The notes under the pieces are model-generated. The model made no database searches. It was not told the origin of the DNA and saw only the letters and a list, made by a program, of their open reading frames with translations. 7,111 nt of DNA. It comes from Maribacter sp. (GTDB lineage Bacteria; Bacteroidota; Bacteroidia; Flavobacteriales; Flavobacteriaceae). Shown piece after piece: positions 1-5,986 of the stretch (position 1 is the first letter of the stretch; every line of letters starts with the position of its first letter). The stretch spans positions 1 through 7,111 of the forward strand of contig QILY01000244.1 of assembly GCA_003232155.1 (NCBI GenBank), read 5' to 3'. The position numbers were made by a program, and so were the translations under genes.

Positions 1-599
1 ACAAAGTGCATAGTATGTTCTTTTTTCAATTTGCTCCGTATTCTACATATGACAAGAACGTATCTCCGAACAATAATAAATTTAAGTTTCTAATTAAGTC
101 CATTGCAGATTACAGTACTGTTTCATTGGCAGCTTCTTACAGTTCTTTTTACAATACCTCATTGTTGAAAAATGAGAAAAAAAGATTGGAGGCAGTAGTA
201 AACCGTCCTATAAATTATTCGAGAATGCGATATAATAGGGTCGATATGCCCCAAACGTATAGAAATTTGGTCGAAGCAGAATTTACTGATGATTATACAA
301 TGGGGTATACTCATGACATTGGTTTTAGGGCCGGTACCTGCACCCCGTTTTATTTTTATGATATCGCCCTTGAAGTTCAGCAGCCTATTCGAATACATCC
401 GTTTGCAGTACATGATTATGCATTGCACAATACAAAAACCAAAGATGAAATTCTATCTGCTTTAGAATTGATATATAGGCAAGTGAAAAATGTAAACGGA
501 AATTTCGTTTCAATTTTCTCAAATGAACTATTAGGAAGCTCCCATAAAGTAGATTGGAAAGAATTGTATGGATCTATTATAAAAAAATATAATGTATAG
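1..599 (+). CDS. Polysaccharide deacetylase-like protein, C-terminal part (5' end outside window)
   Basis: The frame is open to the left edge (first full codon at base 3), so this is the C-terminal ~198 residues of a longer protein. Relatives as I remember them are about 400-450 aa, with an upstream domain and a NodB-like deacetylase fold. Numbering from the GTG at base 6, recognisable family stretches are PYSTYDKN (11-18), YSRMRYNRVDMP (71-82), TYRNLVEAEFTDDYTMGY (84-101) and GFRAGTCTPFYFYD (106-119), the last being the most diagnostic. Active members would remove N-acetyl groups from a surface or cell-wall glycan. However, the usual HPSY-like site reads AASY here (42-45), and the site near the C-terminus that often reads WHNHT reads FSNEL (171-175). 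Metal-dependent activity is therefore doubtful. The internal GTG and ATG are not credible starts. The stop overlaps the next gene by 8 bp. I am confident of the family, not of the activity. Confidence 0.85.
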   Translation, partial: KVHSMFFFQFAPYSTYDKNVSPNNNKFKFLIKSIADYSTVSLAASYSSFYNTSLLKNEKKRLEAVVNRPINYSRMRYNRVDMPQTYRNLVEAEFTDDYTMGYTHDIGFRAGTCTPFYFYDIALEVQQPIRIHPFAVHDYALHNTKTKDEILSALELIYRQVKNVNGNFVSIFSNELLGSSHKVDWKELYGSIIKKYNV

Positions 600-1281
600 C
601 GAAATCATAACAGATGTTTTCTTTGATCTGGACCATACCCTATGGGATTTTGAAAAGAACTCTGCACTCACATTTAAAAAAATACTTGTAGAGAACAATG
701 TTGCCGTTGATCTGTCAGGTTTTTTAGAAGTATATGTACCCGCTAACCTAATATTTTGGAAACTATATAGAGAAGAAAAAATAACCAAAGAAGAATTAAG
801 GTATCAACGCTTACGCTCTGTATTCGATAAAATGGGTCATGCCATTACTGATGGTGCCGTTCATAAATTATCTGATGATTATATAGCAAATTTACCATCC
901 TATAACCATCTATTTCCCTACACAGTTGAAATTTTAGAATATTTAAAACCAAAATATAAGTTACATATCATCACTAACGGATTTAAAGAAATTCAGAACA
1001 AAAAGCTCAAGAACTCTAATATTGATATATATTTTAATCAGATTATCAATTCTGAAATGGCCGGAGTTAAAAAACCAAATCCTATTATTTTCGAATTGGC
1101 CCTTAATAGTGCATCGGCAACTGCAGAAAAATCAATTATGATAGGCGATAGTTTAGAGGCAGATATAATAGGAGCAAAAACTATGGGATTCAGTACTATA
1201 CATTTTAATGCACATAATGGGCCGCAACATGAAATTTGCCCTATCATTCATCATTTACGTGAAATAAAAACCTTTTTGTAG
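592..1281 (+). CDS. yjjG: YjjG-family noncanonical pyrimidine nucleotidase (HAD superfamily)
   Basis: A 229-aa cytosolic HAD phosphatase, close in length to E. coli YjjG (225 aa). All HAD motifs are visible. Motif I is FFDLDHTLWDF (10-20), with nucleophile D12 and acid/base D14. Motif II is ITNG (127-130), with T128. Motif III is the lysine in GVKKPNP (158-164). Motif IV is IGDSLEADI (184-192), with D186 and D191. The DLDHTLWDFEKNS signature is specific to the YjjG branch. Residues ~20-100 form the helical C1 cap. Family knowledge: YjjG dephosphorylates nucleoside monophosphates, including non-canonical pyrimidine nucleotides, and protects against mutagenic analogues. The ATG at 592 lies inside the last codons of the deacetylase-like gene (8-bp overlap), implying cotranscription and probable translational coupling. 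No functional link between the two products is evident. Confidence 0.93.
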   Translation: MYSEIITDVFFDLDHTLWDFEKNSALTFKKILVENNVAVDLSGFLEVYVPANLIFWKLYREEKITKEELRYQRLRSVFDKMGHAITDGAVHKLSDDYIANLPSYNHLFPYTVEILEYLKPKYKLHIITNGFKEIQNKKLKNSNIDIYFNQIINSEMAGVKKPNPIIFELALNSASATAEKSIMIGDSLEADIIGAKTMGFSTIHFNAHNGPQHEICPIIHHLREIKTFL

Positions 1282-1292
1282 AGTTATAGTAT

Positions 1293-1300
1293 TACACTTG
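1293..1300 (+). promoter_or_regulatory. Weak -7-like promoter box before the lipoprotein gene
   Basis: TACACTTG matches the Bacteroidota -7 consensus TAnnTTTG at 5 of 6 fixed positions and lies 35 bp before the lipoprotein start. The only nearby TTTG (1275-1278) is just 14 bp upstream, shorter than the usual spacing, so the -33 element is poor. The gene may simply be read through from yjjG. Confidence 0.2.
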
Positions 1301-1335
1301 AACATTGATTAAATTAGGTGTAAAAAGTTTATGAA

Positions 1336-1878
1336 ATGAAACGCAAAGTATTCTATTTTTTAGCAATCTTGATGGTTTGTACATTATCGTGTTCTGATGA
1401 ATTAGATTTTAGTCAGACCGATGATCTTGAAATCACTCCTACTTTTGAGTCTAGTGTAATTTTTATTGAATCTACAGAACAACTTATTAATTTAATAGAT
1501 GGGTCCGAAATTCTTAGTCAAAGCTTCAATTTTGATGCCTTTAGTTCTAATATTTTTGCTGAACGTGTTATAGAAGGGGAGTTGACTTACATAATTGAAA
1601 ATACTACAAGCAAACCTTTCGAGCTCATTATAGAATTTTTAGATGATACGGATGTTGTTCTTGACACTGAAACTTTCAACGTACAGCCAGCACCCACAGC
1701 TATTTTACAAAGAATTGTAGCTTATGGTGATACAGGAAAAAGCATAGATATTATCAAAACCTTATCTGCGTTTAGAATTACGGCCCGTAATTTGGGCGAT
1801 AATACAAGTGTATCGAACATACCTAACCCTAGAATATCTTTACAATCTTCAGGTAAATTCAGAGTACGCATAAAATGA
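1336..1878 (+). CDS. Predicted surface-exposed lipoprotein of unknown function
   Basis: A 180-aa protein with a type II signal peptide: basic MKRK, a hydrophobic stretch (5-17), then TLSC with the acylated Cys at 19. The residue at -3 is Thr, slightly unusual, but the alternative C15 has a poor -1 residue. Directly after the Cys comes SDELDF, an acidic stretch like the lipoprotein export signal of Bacteroidota (S/K followed by D/E residues), which suggests transfer to the cell surface. The mature part alternates short hydrophobic and polar stretches and looks beta-rich. It has no catalytic motif I recognise and no cysteines after 19. The stop overlaps the start of the DUF5723-type barrel gene (ATGA), so the two are probably made together and may interact. 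The ATG at 1336 was chosen because it yields the complete signal peptide. Function unknown. Confidence 0.85.
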   Translation: MKRKVFYFLAILMVCTLSCSDELDFSQTDDLEITPTFESSVIFIESTEQLINLIDGSEILSQSFNFDAFSSNIFAERVIEGELTYIIENTTSKPFELIIEFLDDTDVVLDTETFNVQPAPTAILQRIVAYGDTGKSIDIIKTLSAFRITARNLGDNTSVSNIPNPRISLQSSGKFRVRIK

Positions 1879-3311
1879 AGGTTCGCCAACTATTTTTGAT
1901 TGCCATTTTATGGGTATGTACTTACGCAAATGCCCAAAATAAACAATTGCTTTACGATTTCACCGAAGTTCCTCAATCTCTTTTGATAAACCCGGGAATA
2001 GAGACTGATTTTAAATGGTATTCAGGAGTTCCTATCTTATCGGGGCTATCTTTTCAAATAGGCTCAAGTGGACTTTCAGCAGGTGATATTTTTGCCGTAG
2101 ACGGTCTAGATTTTAATGATAAGTTCAGAGATCAAGTTATAAATGGCCTTAGCAATCGTGATGAGTTCAGCGGGACACAACAAATAGAACTTATCAATAT
2201 CGGATTTAGAAGTAGCGATCCATCTGTTTTTTATTCTATGGGGATGTATATCGAAACAGACTTTGTACTGTATTGGCCCAAAGATTATGGTATTTTGGCT
2301 TTTGAAGGTAATGCAGGCCGTTTAAATCAGGAGTTTGATCTAGGCGATTTGAAAACAAGAATAGAAGCGGTAAGTGTATTTCATTTTGGCATTAACAAAA
2401 GAATGAATAAAAAGCTTACCCTTGGGGCAAGGGCAAAAATATACTCTGGTATATTGAATATCAATTCAACAGGTAATAAAGGTTTTTTTGTAACTAGAGA
2501 AGGGCAGAACAATATATTTTCAAACACCCTTGATGCCGATTTAAAACTGAGAACGTCAGGTTTAAATGCCATTAACATTGCAGCAGATGAGAACGCGCTT
2601 GCAAGCACAATTATAAAAAGAGCTTTGCTCGGAGGTGATTTAGGGCTTGGAGTAGATGTGGGCTTTACCTATAAATTTAATGAGCAGACTGCATTTACGG
2701 CCAGTATATTGGACCTTGGTTTTATATACCATTCAAGTGATCCTAAAAACTATACTTTAAATGGTGCTACAACAATAGAAGGTGTTGAGATTATTTTACC
2801 TGAGGCATTGTTTAACCCTAGTAGAGATTTTTTTCAAGATTTAGTAGATAATGTTGAAGAATTAGTGCCTTTTCAAGAGAATGAAAAGAATTACCTAACA
2901 TTTAGGCCCACTAAATTAAATGCTTCATTGCGATATAGTTTCGGAAAGAAGTTGCGAGCTAAAGGTAAAGATGATTGTGATTGTGATATAAGGTCAACCG
3001 CCAATACGATATTTCCTAAGTATTTAAATAGTCTTGGTGGCCAATTGTATGTAATTAACAGGCCTCGCGGGCCGCAAGCAGCATTAACGGCCTTTTATTT
3101 AAGAAGGTTAGGCCATGCTATGGCAATTAAGGGCACGTATACAATTGATAAGTTTTCATTTGCAAATATTGGCTTAGGTGTTAATTTTCAAGCAGGGCCA
3201 GTTAATATGTACCTCATGGCTGATAATCTTTTAGCCTATCAGAATTTGGCAGATGCTAACTATGCTTCTTTACAGTTAGGGTTAAATATCATATCTTGGG
3301 GGAGAAAATAA
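1875..3311 (+). CDS. DUF5723 family outer-membrane beta-barrel protein
   Basis: A 478-aa exported protein. Residues 1-20 form a type I signal peptide (basic MKVR, hydrophobic core, ANA before Q21), predicting a mature N-terminus at Q21. The beginning (DFTEVPQSLLINPG, 29-41; WYSGVPILSGLSFQ, 49-61) and the pattern of alternating, glycine-punctuated amphipathic strands match DUF5723, a Bacteroidota family related to outer-membrane barrels and found widely in Flavobacteriia. Likely strands include 103-133, 163-192, 253-285, 342-356 and 386-478, ending in LQLGLNIISWGRK. A hydrophilic segment (361-375) holds CDC (368-370) between acidic residues and is probably a loop. The gene overlaps the preceding lipoprotein gene by 4 bp. 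The family's biochemical role is not established; scaffold, transport or lipoprotein-partner roles are all possible. Confidence 0.85.
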   Translation: MKVRQLFLIAILWVCTYANAQNKQLLYDFTEVPQSLLINPGIETDFKWYSGVPILSGLSFQIGSSGLSAGDIFAVDGLDFNDKFRDQVINGLSNRDEFSGTQQIELINIGFRSSDPSVFYSMGMYIETDFVLYWPKDYGILAFEGNAGRLNQEFDLGDLKTRIEAVSVFHFGINKRMNKKLTLGARAKIYSGILNINSTGNKGFFVTREGQNNIFSNTLDADLKLRTSGLNAINIAADENALASTIIKRALLGGDLGLGVDVGFTYKFNEQTAFTASILDLGFIYHSSDPKNYTLNGATTIEGVEIILPEALFNPSRDFFQDLVDNVEELVPFQENEKNYLTFRPTKLNASLRYSFGKKLRAKGKDDCDCDIRSTANTIFPKYLNSLGGQLYVINRPRGPQAALTAFYLRRLGHAMAIKGTYTIDKFSFANIGLGVNFQAGPVNMYLMADNLLAYQNLADANYASLQLGLNIISWGRK

Positions 3312-3335
3312 TAGTAATGAATTGGGTAAAATGAC

Positions 3336-3363
3336 TGCCATAACTTCTTTGGCACGCTTTTTT
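3336..3363 (+). terminator. Weak intrinsic-terminator-like hairpin after the DUF5723 gene
   Basis: TGCCA (3336-3340) can pair with TGGCA (3350-3354) around a 9-nt loop, and a run of six T (3358-3363) follows 3 nt later. The stem is only 5 bp, so termination would be weak at best. The position, 25 bp after the stop codon and before a new exported gene, is appropriate. Confidence 0.3.
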
Positions 3364-3378
3364 CATATATTATTTTAT
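3348..3378 (+). promoter_or_regulatory. Possible Bacteroidota-type promoter for the repeat-containing secreted protein
   Basis: TTTG (3348-3351) is followed after 19 bp by TATTTTAT (3371-3378), which keeps the TAnnTT part of the -7 consensus but not the final TG. The spacing is right. Transcription would begin only a few bases before the coding region, giving a very short leader. The -33 box overlaps the hairpin of the preceding terminator candidate. Weak evidence. Confidence 0.25.
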
Positions 3379-3397
3379 TAACTGAAAATGAAAACCC

Positions 3398-4396
3398 GTG
3401 AAAAGTATTTTTTTATCTATTTTCTTAATAGCAAGTTTTATAGTGCAGGTCCAGGCGCAATTTGATGACTATAAATATATAGTGGTTCCTAAAAGGTTCG
3501 ATAATTTCAATAAAGAAAATCAGTATCGGACCAGTACTTTGGTTAAATATCTGTTCGCTAAAAGAGGTTTTACCGTGGTTTACGAAGATTATATGCCTAC
3601 GGATTTAAATAGCGATAGATGTTTAGGGCTTTATGCCAATCTTATTGATACATCTTCATTGTTTGTTACTAAAGTAGCACTAATTTTAAAAGATTGTTCA
3701 GGCAAAGAAGTTTTTATTACCAAGCAAGGTAAGAGTAAACAAAAAGAATATGAAGCAGCTTATTCAGAATTGCTACGTAAAGCTTTTAATTCTTTTAATG
3801 GTATAAGCCATAATTACAAACCAAAAATGCTAAGCAAAGAAGAAGCCCCTATTACGGTCAGTTTTAAAAACGATATTAAAAAACTAGATGAAAAACCAAA
3901 GCTCGATAAGTATCAAGATCCAATGGTAAAACAAGAGGCTACCCTTGAAAACCAAAGCTATAAGGATATTACACCAATAGCATCTGATATTAAAAAACTA
4001 AATGAAAAACCTAAGTTCGATAAGTATCAAGATTCAATGGTAAAACAAGAGGCTACTCTTGAAAACCAAAGCTATAAGGATATTACACCAATAGCATCTG
4101 ATATAAAGAAAGCTGCTGATACTAAAAAAGAAATGGTAGCGCAAGAAATTACTGAATCTACGAGAAGTCCATCATCTAAAAGGCTGCTTTATGCTCAAGA
4201 AACACCTAATGGTTATCAGCTGGTAGATAGTACGCCCAAGATTCAATTAAAATTATATAAAAGCTCTGTTCCTAATGTTTATATAGCGAAGGGAGATCGT
4301 AAAGATGGGGTGGTCTATTCTAAAAACGAACAATGGTTTTTTGAGTATTACGAAAATGGTGAACTTGTTACTGAAGGGTTGAAAATTAAATTCTGA
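3398..4396 (+). CDS. Secreted protein of unknown function with internal 38-aa tandem duplication
   Basis: A 332-aa protein. Residues 1-20 form a clear type I signal peptide (MKSIFLSIFLIAS..., VQA before Q21). The N-terminal domain (about 22-135, FDDYKYIVVPKRFDNF then KYLFAKRGFTVVYED) looks like a compact alpha/beta domain that I associate with conserved uncharacterised Flavobacteriaceae proteins. A lysine/glutamate-rich linker (136-262) contains two consecutive copies of a 38-residue unit (159-196 and 197-234) plus the first four residues (DIKK) of a third. The C-terminal domain (263-332, LLYAQETPNGYQLVDSTPK..., WFFEYYENGELV) looks beta-rich. Start: GTG at 3398. An in-frame stop lies at 3389 and no ATG follows until residue 66, so GTG is the only start that keeps the signal peptide. 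No enzymatic motif recognised. It is probably periplasmic or loosely envelope-associated. Confidence 0.8.
   Translation: MKSIFLSIFLIASFIVQVQAQFDDYKYIVVPKRFDNFNKENQYRTSTLVKYLFAKRGFTVVYEDYMPTDLNSDRCLGLYANLIDTSSLFVTKVALILKDCSGKEVFITKQGKSKQKEYEAAYSELLRKAFNSFNGISHNYKPKMLSKEEAPITVSFKNDIKKLDEKPKLDKYQDPMVKQEATLENQSYKDITPIASDIKKLNEKPKFDKYQDSMVKQEATLENQSYKDITPIASDIKKAADTKKEMVAQEITESTRSPSSKRLLYAQETPNGYQLVDSTPKIQLKLYKSSVPNVYIAKGDRKDGVVYSKNEQWFFEYYENGELVTEGLKIKF
3872..4099 (+). repeat. Two tandem 114-bp repeats inside the secreted-protein gene
   Basis: Copy 1 is 3872-3985 and copy 2 is 3986-4099, directly adjacent and in frame (38 codons each). By eye they differ at five bases (about 96% identity): D to N, L to F and P to S changes plus two silent changes. 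Both encode DIKKL-(D/N)-EKPK-(L/F)-DKYQD-(P/S)-MVKQE and continue identically to PIAS. A third unit begins (DIKK at 4100) but diverges at once. The array lies in the linker between two domains, so copy-number change would alter linker length without breaking the frame. Confidence 0.97.
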
Positions 4397-4397
4397 G

Positions 4398-4420
4398 ATT
4401 AGCTAAAGCTTATAGCTAAT
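4398..4420. terminator. Hairpin between convergent stop codons, possible bidirectional terminator
   Basis: ATTAGCTA (4398-4405) pairs perfectly with TAGCTAAT (4413-4420) around a 7-nt loop. The hairpin begins 1 bp after the TGA of the secreted-protein gene and contains the TAG of rarA (4416-4418). The stem is AT-rich, with only two G-C pairs. The following DNA is T-rich but lacks a strong T run on either strand. The location fits a shared terminator for converging genes; efficiency is uncertain. Confidence 0.45.
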
Positions 4421-5687
4421 ATTTATCTTTCCACCTATTTTTCAAGAATTCTTTGATGGCATTCTCACGTTGATTCGTTCCAGGTTCGTAAAATATGGTT
4501 CCTGATAGTTCTTCGGGTAAAAATTCTTCCGCTACAAAATTATTCTGATAGTTGTGAGCGTATTTATAATCCTGCCCATAGCCTAAGTCTTTCATTAATT
4601 TAGTAGGGGCATTGCGTAATGGTAATGGCACTGATAAATCACCAGTTTGTTTTACCGCCTGTTGCGCATTGCCTATAGCCATATAACTAGCATTGCTTTT
4701 AGGTGAAGTAGCTAAATATATAGCACATTGACTTAAAATAATACGTGCTTCAGGATAACCGATTGTAGTAACTGCTTGAAAAGTAGTATTGGCAATGACT
4801 AAAGCTGTTGGGTTGGCAAGACCAATATCTTCAGAGGCCGAAATCAACATTCTACGAGCAATAAATTTCACGTCTTCCCCACCTTCGATCATTCTCGCCA
4901 ACCAATACACCGCACCATTGGGGTCACTTCCTCGTATTGATTTTATAAAAGCAGAAATAATATCATAATGCTGTTCCCCTGTTTTATCATAGAGTACTGT
5001 ATTTCTCTGAACTTTTCCCATTACCAGTTCATCAGTAATGGTTATGGTATCTTTTTCTTCAGAATTGACAACCAGTTCAAAGATATTCAAGAGTTTTCGT
5101 CCGTCACCACCTGAAAGCCGTAAAAGCGCTTCGGTTTCTTTTAGTTTGATTTTTTTATCCTTTAGAAAACTATCTTGCTTTATGGCTCTACTGAGCAAGG
5201 CTTCCAAATCTTCTTTGCCAAAAGCATTTAAAATATATACTTGACATCTAGATAATAGGGCTGGTATTACTTCAAAACTTGGATTTTCAGTTGTTGCGCC
5301 TACAAGTGTTACCCAGCCTTTTTCAACAGCTCCCAATAAAGAATCTTGTTGTGATTTGCTAAAACGATGTATTTCATCAATAAATAAAATCGGATTCTTA
5401 GCTGTAAACAGCCCACCACTTTGTTTGGCTTTGCCAATAACTTCACGAATATCTTTCACACCACTATTTATGGCACTGAGCGGATAAAAAGGTCTTCCGC
5501 TCTCTTGGGCTATAATATTGGCCAAAGTGGTTTTTCCTGTGCCAGGAGGCCCCCAAAGTATTAATGACGGAATAATACCCTTCTTAATATGGTGTGTTAA
5601 CGAACCATTCTCCCCAACCAGATGATTTTGACTAATATAGTCTTCCAAAGTTTTAGGCCTTACCCGTTCTGCAAGTGGTTCGTTCAT
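4416..5687 (-). CDS. rarA: Replication-associated recombination protein A (RarA/MgsA), AAA+ ATPase
   Basis: A 423-aa cytosolic AAA+ ATPase of the RarA/MgsA/WRNIP1 family, slightly shorter than E. coli RarA (447 aa). It opens with MNEPLAERVRPKTLEDYISQ, the family start. Walker A is GPPGTGKTT (46-54, K52). Walker B is LFIDEIHRF (101-109, D104/E105). Sensor 1 is GATTENPSF (130-138). The arginine finger is R147 in LLSRC, and sensor 2 is R197 in GDGRKLL. The C-terminal half carries the tetramerisation region, with SAFIKSIRGSDPNGAVYWLARM (245-266), ISASEDIGLANP (282-293) and the LRNAPTKLMK stretch (357-366). RarA acts at stalled or gapped replication forks and interacts with SSB and the clamp-loader machinery. 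It is convergent with the secreted-protein gene and divergent from the rhomboid gene, so it is probably monocistronic here. Complete, with all key residues present. Confidence 0.97.
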   Translation of the reverse strand: MNEPLAERVRPKTLEDYISQNHLVGENGSLTHHIKKGIIPSLILWGPPGTGKTTLANIIAQESGRPFYPLSAINSGVKDIREVIGKAKQSGGLFTAKNPILFIDEIHRFSKSQQDSLLGAVEKGWVTLVGATTENPSFEVIPALLSRCQVYILNAFGKEDLEALLSRAIKQDSFLKDKKIKLKETEALLRLSGGDGRKLLNIFELVVNSEEKDTITITDELVMGKVQRNTVLYDKTGEQHYDIISAFIKSIRGSDPNGAVYWLARMIEGGEDVKFIARRMLISASEDIGLANPTALVIANTTFQAVTTIGYPEARIILSQCAIYLATSPKSNASYMAIGNAQQAVKQTGDLSVPLPLRNAPTKLMKDLGYGQDYKYAHNYQNNFVAEEFLPEELSGTIFYEPGTNQRENAIKEFLKNRWKDKY

Positions 5688-5744
5688 AGCATAAAAATAA
5701 GATAATTAATAGGCAATAAGAAAGGCTTTGGAGAGATTACTTTT

Positions 5745-5775
5745 ATGTCATGATCACAAATTGGAAAAATGACAT
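5745..5775. promoter_or_regulatory. Inverted repeat upstream of rarA, possible operator
   Basis: ATGTCAT (5745-5751) and ATGACAT (5769-5775) form a perfect 7-bp inverted repeat separated by 17 bp, 58 bp upstream of the rarA start codon. The arm spacing would place the half-sites on nearly the same DNA face, as for a dimeric regulator. A small TGATCA palindrome (5751-5756) overlaps the left arm. No known operator is recognised, and a repeat of this size in AT-rich DNA could occur by chance. Confidence 0.3.
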
Positions 5776-5858
5776 TCTTTCAGGCTTATCAATTTTGGCT
5801 GATTTTATACCAAATAAACCTCAAAATGTCGCATATAATTAGTTTCTTTTTTGCCTAT

Positions 5859-5912
5859 ATAGCCTTATAAAATAAAACCGTAGCTTAGGCTATGCTTGGA
5901 TTTTATGCCTAA
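5859..5912. other. Overlapping inverted repeats upstream of the rhomboid gene
   Basis: ATAGCCT (5859-5865) can pair with AGGCTAT (5887-5893). TTAGGC (5885-5890), which overlaps the right arm, can instead pair with GCCTAA (5907-5912). The two hairpins are mutually exclusive. They lie 75-128 bp before the rhomboid start, so they could sit in its leader RNA or serve as protein sites. Apart from these repeats and the 5745-5775 pair, I see no gene and no convincing TTTG/TAnnTTTG promoter in the 299-bp divergent region 5688-5986. Confidence 0.3.
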
Positions 5913-5986
5913 TCTAGTCAAAAAATAATTCAAATTATTTATACGGCATTTTAAAATTCATTTGGTATTATTGCTAAATTTAAAGA

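Noticed and set aside
6..8. GTG at base 6 as the true start of the first gene
   Set aside because: The frame is open to the window edge, and the protein begins in mid-domain relative to its family, so the gene starts upstream.
159..428. 89-codon minus-strand frame opposite the deacetylase-like gene
   Set aside because: It is the antisense shadow of a gene with clear family motifs and encodes a Cys/Ile/Tyr-rich sequence without domain character.
2381..2608. 75-codon minus-strand frame inside the DUF5723 gene
   Set aside because: It lies wholly opposite a well-supported beta-barrel gene and has no recognisable features of its own.
5038..5244. 68-codon plus-strand frame opposite rarA
   Set aside because: Its serine/lysine-rich sequence is what the complement of the RarA coding region yields; rarA is unambiguous.
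3398..5687. Defence-island interpretation of the unknown secreted protein next to rarA
   Set aside because: The unknown protein has a signal peptide and is exported, rarA is a housekeeping gene in convergent orientation, and no nuclease, methylase or toxin gene lies nearby.
5975..5982. TAAATTTA as a -7 box for the rhomboid gene
   Set aside because: It ends only 4 bp before the ATG and the nearest TTTG (5961-5964) is 10 bp away, so spacing and position do not fit a promoter.
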